From Hyphomonas sp. (GTDB taxonomy: Bacteria; Pseudomonadota; Alphaproteobacteria; Caulobacterales; Hyphomonadaceae), in NCBI GenBank assembly GCA_024743015.1, contig JANSXJ010000217.1:1-6259 (forward strand): DNA of 6,259 bases, given 5' to 3'. Below are positions 1 to 5,564 of the stretch, one piece after another (within the stretch, counting starts at the first letter, position 1; every line of letters starts with the position of its first letter). The notes under the pieces are model-generated. The model was given only the letters and a program-made list of their open reading frames with translations. It made no database searches and was not told the DNA's origin. The position numbers and the translations under genes are program-made.

Positions 1-21
1 TACCAGCTGAGCTAACGCGGC
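1..21 (-). tRNA. tRNA gene, 5' end only (isotype unknown)
   Basis: Read on the minus strand, the first 21 bases form the start of a tRNA. There is a 7-base acceptor strand (GCCGCGT), then TA at positions 8-9, then the classic D-arm start GCTCAGCTGGTA. The anticodon, the T-arm and the 3' half lie before position 1, so the amino acid cannot be assigned and cloverleaf pairing cannot be tested. The gene is co-directional with the dehydrogenase gene that ends 82 bp upstream. The D-arm consensus makes a tRNA likely, but only a quarter of the gene is visible. Confidence 0.72.
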
Positions 22-40
22 GAACCAAATTGAAGGCGGT

Positions 41-69
41 GACATACTCTGCCCGGCAGGGTTCGGCAA
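41..69 (-). promoter_or_regulatory. Candidate promoter for the tRNA gene
   Basis: On the minus strand a TTGCCG element (64-69) is separated by 17 bases from TATGTC (41-46). This would start transcription about 12 bases before the tRNA 5' end at position 21. The -35 matches the sigma-70 consensus at four of six positions and the -10 at only three of six. A small CTGC/GCAG inverted repeat sits in the spacer. The spacing and position are good, but the motif match is modest. Confidence 0.33.
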
Positions 70-103
70 GCCAAAGCTTCACGCATAGGCTTGCGGCGCG
101 CGC

Positions 104-883
104 CTAGCCGGGGCTTGCGGCTGAGCCGGCCAGCAGGCCGCCATCAAGCGTCAACGTCTCCCCGGTCATGTAAGCCGCTTCGTCGCTGGCAAGCAGGACG
201 GCGACCGCCGCGACCTCTTCCGGCGTGCCGAAGCGCTTCATCGGCGTGTCGGCGACCAGGGCGGCCATACGCGCTTCCCGGTCGGGGCCGTCGCCGATCA
301 TCGGCTCCCAGATCGGCGTCAGGATGGCCGCTGGTGCAATCGCATTGCAGCGGATCGCCCAACCGTTCTGAGCGCAGTAAAGCGCGACCGAGCGGGAGTG
401 ATTGATGATTGCGGCTTTCGAGCTCGCATAGGCGGCGGCGCCTGCAATACCGACCAGGCCGGATCGCGAGGCGATATTGATGATATTGCCCTGGCCTGCG
501 GACTTCATGGCTTTTATGGCCGTCTGACAGCCGAGCAGGGTGCCGTCCAGGTTGACCGCGTGCACCTGATGCCAGGCGTCCAGCGAGACATGCTCCGGGT
601 CATGGATGAGTTCACCAGACTCAAAGCCGGTTATCCCGGCATTGTTGACCAGAATGTCGAGACTTGGATGCGCGGACAGGACAGCCTGCCAATCTTCTGG
701 GCGGGCCACATCCAGGCGATGGTACGCCGCGCCGATCTGTTCGGCGTGCGCCTGGCCTTCCGTGTCCAGAATGTCCGTGACGATGACATCCGCGCCTTCT
801 GCGGCGAAGGCTTTTGCGATGGCGGCGCCAATACCGCGGGCAGCGCCCGTCACGAGCGCGATTTTGTTGTTTAGACGGGGCAT
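104..883 (-). CDS. Short-chain dehydrogenase/reductase (SDR), NAD-type
   Basis: This 259-residue cytosolic oxidoreductase of the classical SDR family would interconvert an alcohol and a ketone using a nicotinamide cofactor. Its substrate cannot be read from the sequence. Near the N terminus is the dinucleotide-binding motif TGAARGIG (12-19). An acidic Asp37 ends the second strand, which in this family favours NAD(H) over NADP(H). NNAG is at 80-83, and the catalytic tetrad is Asn111, Ser139, Tyr152 and Lys156 (YASSK). The C-terminal part has the usual [11 protein letters not shown] segment. All catalytic residues and the normal family length are present, so the enzyme should be active. The start at 883 is chosen because GAGAGG lies 6 bases before it and the protein then begins right at the Rossmann fold. 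An in-frame ATG at 946 would add 21 residues with no family counterpart. The gene is divergent from the VOC gene at 1083. Family assignment is very secure; the specific reaction is unknown. Confidence 0.95.
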   Translation of the reverse strand: MPRLNNKIALVTGAARGIGAAIAKAFAAEGADVIVTDILDTEGQAHAEQIGAAYHRLDVARPEDWQAVLSAHPSLDILVNNAGITGFESGELIHDPEHVSLDAWHQVHAVNLDGTLLGCQTAIKAMKSAGQGNIINIASRSGLVGIAGAAAYASSKAAIINHSRSVALYCAQNGWAIRCNAIAPAAILTPIWEPMIGDGPDREARMAALVADTPMKRFGTPEEVAAVAVLLASDEAAYMTGETLTLDGGLLAGSAASPG

Positions 884-889
884 AAGAAA

Positions 890-895
890 CCTCTC
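890..895 (-). promoter_or_regulatory. Ribosome binding site of the SDR gene
   Basis: GAGAGG on the minus strand lies 6 bases upstream of the ATG at 883. It decides between this start and the in-frame ATG at 946. Confidence 0.75.
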
Positions 896-916
896 AAGAG
901 AACTTGCAATGAAGCA

Positions 917-929
917 CGCGCCAGGCGCG
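917..929. repeat. Short GC-rich palindrome in the SDR leader
   Basis: CGCGCC-A-GGCGCG is a perfect inverted repeat with 6-base arms and a single central base. It lies 34 bases upstream of the SDR start, in its probable 5' untranslated region. The central gap is too small for a good RNA hairpin, so if it is functional it would more likely be a protein site. It could also be chance in GC-rich DNA. Confidence 0.3.
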
Positions 930-1005
930 CGGGGCAAATGGATCATGTCCGGATAACCGGTGCCGCTAGTTCATTGTCTCTCGAAAGCTCCTCTGGGTTG
1001 CGTGA

Positions 1006-1033
1006 CAGATAATAAGGACGCGCATTGCGTCAA
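1006..1033 (-). promoter_or_regulatory. Candidate promoter reading toward the SDR gene
   Basis: On the minus strand TTGACG (1028-1033) matches five of six -35 consensus bases. It is followed after 16 bases by TATCTG (1006-1011), a weak -10. Transcription would begin near position 999 and give a leader of about 115 bases. The -35 lies inside the palindrome at 1023-1035. Confidence 0.35.
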
Positions 1034-1035
1034 TG
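1023..1035. promoter_or_regulatory. Palindrome CATTG-CGT-CAATG, possible shared operator
   Basis: This perfect inverted repeat has 5-base arms and a 3-base centre, in the divergent region between the SDR and VOC genes. It contains the candidate -35 of both genes: TTGACG on the minus strand and TTGCGT on the plus strand. A dimeric regulator bound here could control both directions. No regulator gene is present in the window, and the operator role is inference. Confidence 0.4.
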
Positions 1036-1052
1036 AAAAAATCGATCATACT
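1025..1052 (+). promoter_or_regulatory. Candidate promoter for the VOC gene
   Basis: TTGCGT (1025-1030) and CATACT (1047-1052) are separated by 16 bases. The -10 matches four of six consensus bases and the -35 only three. The start point would fall near 1059, inside the second palindrome, about 24 bases before the start codon. The A-rich spacer is typical of promoter DNA, but the match is weak. Confidence 0.3.
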
Positions 1053-1057
1053 GCTGT

Positions 1058-1069
1058 ATCGCATGCGAT
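1058..1069. promoter_or_regulatory. 12-bp perfect palindrome ATCGCATGCGAT
   Basis: This is an uninterrupted, fully self-complementary 12-mer placed 13 bases before the VOC start codon and just ahead of its Shine-Dalgarno sequence. It would overlap the transcription start of the candidate promoter, a usual position for a repressor site. Function is inferred from position and symmetry only. Confidence 0.38.
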
Positions 1070-1070
1070 T

Positions 1071-1075
1071 GGGAG
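1071..1075 (+). promoter_or_regulatory. Ribosome binding site of the VOC gene
   Basis: GGGAG lies 7 bases before the ATG at 1083 and supports that start. It directly follows the 12-bp palindrome, so a factor bound there would be close to the translation start region. Confidence 0.6.
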
Positions 1076-1082
1076 CTGAGGG

Positions 1083-1472
1083 ATGACCGAGAAAGAACGT
1101 ATTACCGGGTTCGGAGGGTTCTTTTTCCGAGCCAGAGACCCGGCCAGGCTTGCGGCCTGGTATGAAGAGAATTTCGGCATCGATCCGGTCCCCAGCGATT
1201 ATGATACGCAGCCCTGGCACCAGAATGAGGGCCCCACCGTGTTCGCGCCGTTCAACCAGGACACGGCCTATTTTGGCGACGATAAATCAAAGTCGTTCAT
1301 GCTGAACTTCCGGGTCGCAAGCCTGGAGAAAATGGTCGCGCAATTACGGGCCAACGGAAACGAAGTGACCATAGACCCGGACAATCCTCACCCGAATGGC
1401 AGTTTCGCGCGCGTCTATGATCCGGAAGGCAATCCGGTGGAATTGTGGGAACCACAGCATAATCGCGACTAG
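1083..1472 (+). CDS. VOC-family (glyoxalase/bleomycin-resistance fold) protein
   Basis: This 129-residue cytosolic protein is of the vicinal oxygen chelate superfamily, single-domain type. The first beta-alpha-beta module starts with GFGGFFFRARDP (9-20), followed by LAAWYEENFG (23-32). The second module ends with the signature FARVYDPEGNPVELWEP (108-124), where Glu120 is the usual C-terminal metal-ligand position. The first-strand ligand position is occupied by a hydrophobic stretch, so the metal site may be incomplete or assembled differently. Members of this fold include glyoxalases, dioxygenases, isomerases and antibiotic-binding proteins, and the sequence does not settle which this is. 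It is the only plus-strand gene in the window. It is divergent from the SDR gene, with which it may be co-regulated, and its TAG stop overlaps the stop of the DUF817 gene. The family call is firm; the function is open. Confidence 0.92.
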   Translation: MTEKERITGFGGFFFRARDPARLAAWYEENFGIDPVPSDYDTQPWHQNEGPTVFAPFNQDTAYFGDDKSKSFMLNFRVASLEKMVAQLRANGNEVTIDPDNPHPNGSFARVYDPEGNPVELWEPQHNRD

Positions 1473-2338
1473 GTTTCAGCCACCGCTTTCGGACGCTGCA
1501 CCAGGGTCACCAGAACCCAGGAAATGATCATCAACAGATACCAGCTGCCCAGCTTTTGCAGCGACACCAGGTGCCAGCCGTCTTCCTGGCCCGGATACAG
1601 CCAGATGGCTGTGAACGTGGCAACGTTTTCGGCGATCCAGATAAACACGCTGACCAGGAAAAAGCCGACCAGAAGCGGCATCTGATGCTGCCATCTCCAG
1701 ACGCGGTAATGGACGCGCGTTCGCCAGAAGATCAGACCGGTCAGCGCGAAGAGCAGGTAGCGCGCATCGATCACAAAGTGATGGCTGAAAAAGTTGATAT
1801 AGATCCCGCAAGCCAGTGCCAGAGTGAGCGCAATGCGGGGATAGGCGCGCCAGCGAAACTCAAACACCCGCGCCGCCCGTGCGAAATAGGACCCCACCGC
1901 GGCGTACATGAAGCCCGAGAATAAAGGGACGCCGCCAATCCGAAGAAAATTGTCTTCCGGATACACCCAGGACCCGGCCTCGGTCTTGAAAACTTCCATG
2001 GCGGTGCCGACCAGGTGGAAGATCAGGATGACGATGGCTTCGCTCGGCCGCTCCAGCCGCGTGATCAGGAACAGGGCCTGAATGGCGAGCGCATAGAGAA
2101 CCAGGAAATCGTACCGGGCGACCGGCGCATCGACAGGATAGGCGTAACGCGTGACGATCATGCTCAGCAAAAGCAGGCCGCCAAACCAGCTGGCCCAGGC
2201 CTGTTTGATCCCAAACACCAGAAACTCGACCAGCGCCAGCACCACACGGTCTGGCAGAAACCGACCAAGCCAGGCTTCCAGCCCGGGCAAAATGCGGTCG
2301 AGGGTTTCATCCACCCGGGAATCAAGCGTGCGTTGCAT
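1469..2338 (-). CDS. DUF817-family integral membrane protein
   Basis: This 289-residue polytopic inner-membrane protein has no known biochemical function. A soluble, amphipathic N terminus (about 1-45) is followed by roughly seven to eight hydrophobic segments, near residues 50-67, 76-93, 99-114, 136-153, 168-185, 193-205, 220-245 and 262-281. Recognisable family features include the KQAWASWFGG segment (45-54), an intramembrane His108 with Glu115 and Lys118, GSWVYPE (122-128), VPLFSGFMYAAVGSY (137-151), the His186-His187 pair, IAEN (235-238) and WLYPGQ (246-251). The conserved polar residues within membrane segments suggest a transport or enzymatic site, but that is inference. The protein appears full length. 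It is the last gene of the four-gene minus-strand cluster, 30 bp after nspC, and its stop overlaps that of the convergent VOC gene. No Shine-Dalgarno is visible before the ATG, so translation may depend on coupling to nspC. The Pfam family match is from memory of its conserved pattern. Confidence 0.88.
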   Translation of the reverse strand: MQRTLDSRVDETLDRILPGLEAWLGRFLPDRVVLALVEFLVFGIKQAWASWFGGLLLLSMIVTRYAYPVDAPVARYDFLVLYALAIQALFLITRLERPSEAIVILIFHLVGTAMEVFKTEAGSWVYPEDNFLRIGGVPLFSGFMYAAVGSYFARAARVFEFRWRAYPRIALTLALACGIYINFFSHHFVIDARYLLFALTGLIFWRTRVHYRVWRWQHQMPLLVGFFLVSVFIWIAENVATFTAIWLYPGQEDGWHLVSLQKLGSWYLLMIISWVLVTLVQRPKAVAET

Positions 2339-2368
2339 GCCGGGACTGTCGGCAAAAGATGTGAAAAC

Positions 2369-3511
2369 TTAGCGACCTAAGCGTGATCTGAATGCGTCAT
2401 AACCAAAGTCGCTGACTTGTTCGACGTGGCCGTCTTCGTGGCAAATCGCGAGATTGGCGAGGGGGTTGCCGTTGAATGTATTGGTTTTGACGAAGGAGTA
2501 ATGCATCTGGTCCTTGAAGATCACGCGGTCTCCCGGCTTCAAAGGGGCGTCAAAAGAATAATCGCCGATAACATCTCCCGTCATGCAGGTGCGACCCGCC
2601 AGGCGATAGGTGTGCGCACGCTCACCGGCGGCGCCCGCACCGGCAATCTCGGGGCGGTAGGGCACTTCCAGAACATCCGGCATATGAGTAGACGCGCTGG
2701 CGTCGAGTAGCGCGAGGTCGCCATCATTCCAATGCAAGTCGATGACGCTGGCATGCAGTTCGCCTGTATTCACGACCAGGCCGCCGCCCGGTTCGAGAAT
2801 AACCTCAACGTCAAACTGCTCGCGGAACGCCTTGATCGCTGCGATCAGTCGGTCGACCGCGTAACCCTTTGCATTCAGGAAATGTCCGCCGCCAAAGTTC
2901 ACCGCGCTCACCTGCTTGAGCGCTGGCGCAAATTTTTCGGCCACGTGCTCAATCAGCCCAACAGAACCGTCGGCAAGGCTCTCGCAGAGCGCATGGACGT
3001 GGAAGATGTCGACGCCGGACCAGTCAATCTCGGCGAGTTTCTCAGGCACTTCACCAAACCGGGACATGGGCGCGCACGGATCATAGAGATCGCCGCCCAG
3101 GGTGGCATTAGAATAGCCTGGATTGACCCGCAATCCGATCTTGGCGCCGGCGGCTTTGGCGATCGGGCCGTACCGCGCCAGTTGCGCAGCTGAGTTGAAA
3201 TAGATGTGCTGAGCGATCTCGCAGAGGCGTTCCACCTCGCCGGGGGCGTAGGCGGGCGAGTAGACATGGACTTCCTTGCCAAACGCTTCCGCACCAAGCT
3301 GGGCTTCCTGCTCGCCGCTGGCCGTGGTGCCATCAAGATAGTCGCGCATCATCGGAAAAATAGCCGGGAGAGCAAACGCCTTGGTGGCCAGCAGGATTTT
3401 GCAATCCGCTTCCTCGCGCACCCGCGCAGCGGTTTCGAGATTGGCGCGCAGCCTGGCGATATCCAGGACAAAGCAGGGGGTTGGAAGTGTATCGAGCGTC
3501 ATAGCGCGCAT
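2369..3511 (-). CDS. nspC: Carboxynorspermidine/carboxyspermidine decarboxylase
   Basis: This 380-residue cytosolic PLP enzyme carries out the second step of the alternative polyamine route, decarboxylating carboxyspermidine to spermidine (or carboxynorspermidine to norspermidine). It has the alanine-racemase-like fold of group IV decarboxylases. Lys44 in LATKAF is the expected PLP Schiff-base lysine. HVHALCE (171-177), NFGGGH (205-210) and EPGGG (240-244) line the cofactor site. GRTCMTGD (306-313) carries the catalytic Cys309 and Asp313, and DQMHYSFVKTNTFNG (334-348) is a family hallmark. The length is normal. The ATG at 3511 is preferred over the one at 3502 because GAGGAA lies 11 bases upstream of it, inside the last two sense codons of the crotonase gene. 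Only 8 bases separate that gene's stop from this start, so coupled translation is likely. The partner dehydrogenase is encoded upstream on the same strand (5667 onward). Whether spermidine or norspermidine is made cannot be told; spermidine is usual for alphaproteobacteria using this route. Confidence 0.95.
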   Translation of the reverse strand: MRAMTLDTLPTPCFVLDIARLRANLETAARVREEADCKILLATKAFALPAIFPMMRDYLDGTTASGEQEAQLGAEAFGKEVHVYSPAYAPGEVERLCEIAQHIYFNSAAQLARYGPIAKAAGAKIGLRVNPGYSNATLGGDLYDPCAPMSRFGEVPEKLAEIDWSGVDIFHVHALCESLADGSVGLIEHVAEKFAPALKQVSAVNFGGGHFLNAKGYAVDRLIAAIKAFREQFDVEVILEPGGGLVVNTGELHASVIDLHWNDGDLALLDASASTHMPDVLEVPYRPEIAGAGAAGERAHTYRLAGRTCMTGDVIGDYSFDAPLKPGDRVIFKDQMHYSFVKTNTFNGNPLANLAICHEDGHVEQVSDFGYDAFRSRLGR

Positions 3512-3519
3512 GTGCGCTT

Positions 3520-4428
3520 TTATTCCTCGTCGATCAAGCGGTCATTTTCATCGCGCCGCTCATGCCCCTTGATGCGTACCCGACCATCGCCGAATGGCGC
3601 GTCGCGATCCTCAAGCGCCTTTTTGAGGCCGACTTCGCTGGCATGTTTGATGAAGGCCCGCGCGCTCGCCGCCTGATGACCGCGCGCATCATTTTCGGCC
3701 GCGTAACGCTGCAGCGTCCGCGCGCCCATGAGCTCGAGGCCCATATTCACGGCCCGCTTATTGGCGGTGAGAATGTCCGGATCGATCTGGGCGAACCGGT
3801 CGGCGAGCCCTTCCACTTCGGCTTCCAACAGGTCTGGCGGCACGGACTTCAAGGCGAAGCCGATCTCTGCAGCCTGCGTGCCGCTAATGCTGTCGCCGGT
3901 CAGGAGCAACCGCTTGGTCCATTGTGGTCCGAGATTGTGCAGCCAGAACTGGTTTGGCAGCGCACCGAGATCCCGTCCGGCCGGAAACCCGATCTCTGCA
4001 TCATCGGCAACAATGACGATATCGCACAGCAAGGCGAGGTCCGTTCCGCCGGCTTTGCAATGGCCATGCACTTGGGCAATGACCGGTTTGTGCATGTCAA
4101 ACGCCGCCATACGGTATCGCTGGGCCCTTTCGAGTTGCCAGATATCATCGTCCACGCTGCGAGATCCGCGATATGGGGCGTCCGGATTCTCAGTCTGCAG
4201 GCGCGAGATCGGCACGCTGTCACCGCCGGTCAGATCATATCCGGCCGTGAAGGCGCGTCCGGCACCTTTTATGATGGCGCAATGAACGTCCTTGCGCGCA
4301 TCCGCATCCCAGAGTGCTTCTGAGAGCTCGGCCTGCATTTTCAGGCTCATGGCGTTGAGCTTGTCCGGCCGGTTCAGCGTAATCCGCGCGCGGCCCTTCT
4401 CGATCTGATAGAGGATGGTGTCGAACAT
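3520..4428 (-). CDS. Enoyl-CoA hydratase/isomerase (crotonase) family protein
   Basis: This 302-residue cytosolic crotonase-fold protein is expected to bind an acyl-CoA. The N terminus has the ITLNRPDKLNAM signature (16-27). The oxyanion-hole segments are GAGRAFTAGYDL (55-66) and HGHCKAGGTDLALLCDI (121-137). The two glutamates of classical enoyl-CoA hydratase (Glu144 and Glu164 of the rat enzyme) align with Asp130 and Ala150, so simple hydration by the standard two-glutamate mechanism is doubtful. Many crotonase relatives instead catalyse isomerisation, dehalogenation, hydrolysis or C-C bond chemistry. The C-terminal region (about 205-302) is rich in charged residues and longer than in the minimal family, whose members are about 260 residues. 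No strong Shine-Dalgarno precedes the ATG. It is the second gene of the minus-strand cluster, 45 bp after the lipoprotein gene and 8 bp before nspC. A link to polyamine metabolism is suggested only by position. The fold assignment is secure; the substrate is unknown. Confidence 0.92.
   Translation of the reverse strand: MFDTILYQIEKGRARITLNRPDKLNAMSLKMQAELSEALWDADARKDVHCAIIKGAGRAFTAGYDLTGGDSVPISRLQTENPDAPYRGSRSVDDDIWQLERAQRYRMAAFDMHKPVIAQVHGHCKAGGTDLALLCDIVIVADDAEIGFPAGRDLGALPNQFWLHNLGPQWTKRLLLTGDSISGTQAAEIGFALKSVPPDLLEAEVEGLADRFAQIDPDILTANKRAVNMGLELMGARTLQRYAAENDARGHQAASARAFIKHASEVGLKKALEDRDAPFGDGRVRIKGHERRDENDRLIDEE
3523..3528 (-). promoter_or_regulatory. Ribosome binding site of nspC inside the crotonase 3' end
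   Basis: GAGGAA on the minus strand also encodes the final Glu-Glu of the crotonase protein and lies 11 bases before the nspC ATG at 3511. It supports translational coupling and favours the first of two nearby ATGs. Confidence 0.6.
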
Positions 4429-4473
4429 GACAGGCAGCCTAGGCCGGTTGGGGTGGCGAGTCGAACCGTCCGG

Positions 4474-5148
4474 TCAGGCCGCCGCACACATCGGGCGTTC
4501 CTTGCTGTCATCAGCGGGAATGTATCCGAGTTGCTGCAGGCTGATGGCGAAGTCATCAACATAGTTGCAAGGCTTCTCACCTTGTTGAAACTGAGTTTGC
4601 GCAACGAATTCATGAGATCCGGGTCGGGTAAAGGTCACAAAGGGCGACCAGACGCGGTGCCAGCCTCGCGACCGCGCAATATCGGTGACGCCGAGCTGTT
4701 CCGCCAGCGCTTCGCCCATGGGGGCCCGGACATGCAGGTGGAGCACGCTGATCTGAAAGTCCTGGCCTTCGTTCGGCAGACTGGCGCGCTGGGCCTCGGA
4801 GAGTGTGTTGCCAACAAAATCACTGATCAGGCGCGGATTTTCCGGGTTCATTTCTTCCGCCGCGAACTTCTTGCAATAGGGGCATTCCTCAAATCCCCAG
4901 ATCACCATCAGGGGATTGTCCGCCTCCGTCGCGGACTCAATCGCGGCGGCGTATAATGCCCGCGGATCGATACAGGCGCGATAGGTCGCGTCGTCGACAT
5001 CCGCTGTGCATCCAGGCGCGGGGGTGAAATCAGCATAATCCACTGCAGGGACGAAAAGCGGCTTGTCGGAGTTCGATCCTGCCGGGTTGCAGGCGGCCAT
5101 AAGCATGGCCAAGAATGCGAACAATCCGCTCAGTCGAACCAGATTCAT
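4474..5148 (-). CDS. Thioredoxin-like lipoprotein with CPYC motif
   Basis: This 224-residue exported protein probably acts in the periplasm, anchored by an N-terminal lipid. Residues 1-19 form a signal peptide with Arg5 and a hydrophobic core, ending in a lipobox LMAAC with Cys20 as the lipidated residue; Met at -3 is less usual. A variable linker leads to a thioredoxin-like domain. The strand MVIWGF (81-86) precedes the redox motif Cys89-Pro-Tyr-Cys92, and SPFVTF (168-173) supplies the expected cis-proline at Pro169. CPYC is the glutaredoxin/DsbC-type dipeptide rather than the CGPC of thioredoxin. Four more cysteines (47, 59, 194 and 221) could form structural disulfides. A thiol-disulfide oxidoreductase or reductase role is likely, with the partner unknown. 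The start at 5148 is chosen for GGAGGG 4 bases upstream and because the signal peptide then begins at once; an in-frame ATG at 5211 would bury it. It is the first gene of the minus-strand cluster. Confidence 0.88.
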   Translation of the reverse strand: MNLVRLSGLFAFLAMLMAACNPAGSNSDKPLFVPAVDYADFTPAPGCTADVDDATYRACIDPRALYAAAIESATEADNPLMVIWGFEECPYCKKFAAEEMNPENPRLISDFVGNTLSEAQRASLPNEGQDFQISVLHLHVRAPMGEALAEQLGVTDIARSRGWHRVWSPFVTFTRPGSHEFVAQTQFQQGEKPCNYVDDFAISLQQLGYIPADDSKERPMCAAA

Positions 5149-5152
5149 GATG

Positions 5153-5158
5153 CCCTCC
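5153..5158 (-). promoter_or_regulatory. Ribosome binding site of the lipoprotein gene
   Basis: GGAGGG on the minus strand lies 4 bases before the ATG at 5148. It is the strongest Shine-Dalgarno in the window and fixes the start against the upstream in-frame ATGs at 5160 and 5211. Confidence 0.75.
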
Positions 5159-5322
5159 ATGACTTCCGATGCTGCGTCGCGCGATTTCACCAAGTGATCA
5201 AGCGCAGACACGCGAATGTGTTCAGGATGGCTACTCTAACAACCCGCTGGATCAGAGCGCGTTTAAGACACAAATTTCGAGTCCGCGTTCGGCGTTGGAG
5301 GGTACGTAAAACACCTCCGCTT

Positions 5323-5343
5323 ATCCCGGGCTCGGCCCGGGAT
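5323..5343. repeat. Palindromic unit A, ATCCCGGGC stem
   Basis: Perfect 9-base arms ATCCCGGGC/GCCCGGGAT surround a 3-base centre. Its right flank (GGGATCTC) is also nearly complementary to the left flank of unit B (GAGATCCC), so A and B can fold individually or with each other. Confidence 0.8.
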
Positions 5344-5376
5344 CTCTGTCGACGGCGTTAGGCAACGAGGCAGGAG

Positions 5377-5396
5377 ATCCCGGCCTGCGCCGGGAT
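5377..5396. repeat. Palindromic unit B, ATCCCGGC stem
   Basis: Perfect 8-base arms ATCCCGGC/GCCGGGAT surround a CTGC loop. It begins 33 bases after unit A, and its ATCCCGG arm is the same sequence with a different apex. The apex contains the heptamer CCTGCGC shared with units D and F. Confidence 0.8.
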
Positions 5397-5413
5397 ACGC
5401 GGATCAAGTGAAA

Positions 5414-5444
5414 GCCTCATCCTAAGCTTGTCGGAGGACGAGGC
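5414..5444 (+). repeat. Palindromic unit C, CCTCATCCT-type dispersed repeat
   Basis: GCCTCATCCT and AGGACGAGGC are 10-base arms with one mismatch (pairable as G-U in RNA) around an 11-base loop containing AAGCTTGTCGG. It matches the widespread intergenic repeat whose other strand reads CTTCGACAGGCTCAGGAT, known from many proteobacterial genomes. It is a diverged copy of unit E in the opposite orientation. Confidence 0.75.
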
Positions 5445-5456
5445 GCGCTTTCCGGA

Positions 5457-5478
5457 GACACCTGCGCAGGCAGGTGTC
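5457..5478 (-). repeat. Palindromic unit D, GACACCTGC stem
   Basis: Perfect 9-base arms GACACCTGC/GCAGGTGTC surround a GCAG loop. Read on the minus strand its apex is CCTGCCTGCGCAGG, nearly the plus-strand apex of unit F, so D and F are related units in opposite orientation. Confidence 0.8.
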
Positions 5479-5508
5479 CATGGATGATTGGTGAACTTTG
5501 ATCCCTGG

Positions 5509-5528
5509 GTCCCTGCCTGCGCAAGGAC
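5509..5528 (+). repeat. Palindromic unit F, GTCCCTGC stem
   Basis: The 8-base arms GTCCCTGC/GCAAGGAC have one mismatch around a CTGC loop. The unit follows an ATCCCTGG flank. Its core CCTGCCTGCGCAAGG resembles the reverse complement of unit D. Confidence 0.7.
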
Positions 5529-5564
5529 TGGCGGATTTCAAGAAGCGCGGCCCTTTACCCTTCA

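Noticed and set aside
88..121. Direct repeat GGCTTGCGGC at 88-97 and 112-121, and GC palindrome GGCGCGCGCC at 95-104, near the SDR stop
   Set aside because: They are short, GC-rich and partly inside the SDR codons. With the tRNA 3' end outside the window, there is no sign of an attachment site.
398..874. Plus-strand open frame of 158 codons across the SDR gene
   Set aside because: It is antisense to a gene with an intact SDR catalytic tetrad, and its translation resembles no family. It is a by-product of GC-rich codon use.
884..946. Longer N terminus for the SDR protein
   Set aside because: The extra 21 residues precede the Rossmann fold without a family counterpart, and the ATG at 883 has a proper GAGAGG site.
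4437..4444. Palindrome GCCTAGGC between the lipoprotein and crotonase genes
   Set aside because: Eight bases is too short to separate from chance, and no promoter elements surround it.
5149..5211. Longer N terminus for the thioredoxin-like lipoprotein
   Set aside because: It would place 21 mostly polar residues before the signal peptide, and the best ribosome site of the window lies before the inner ATG.
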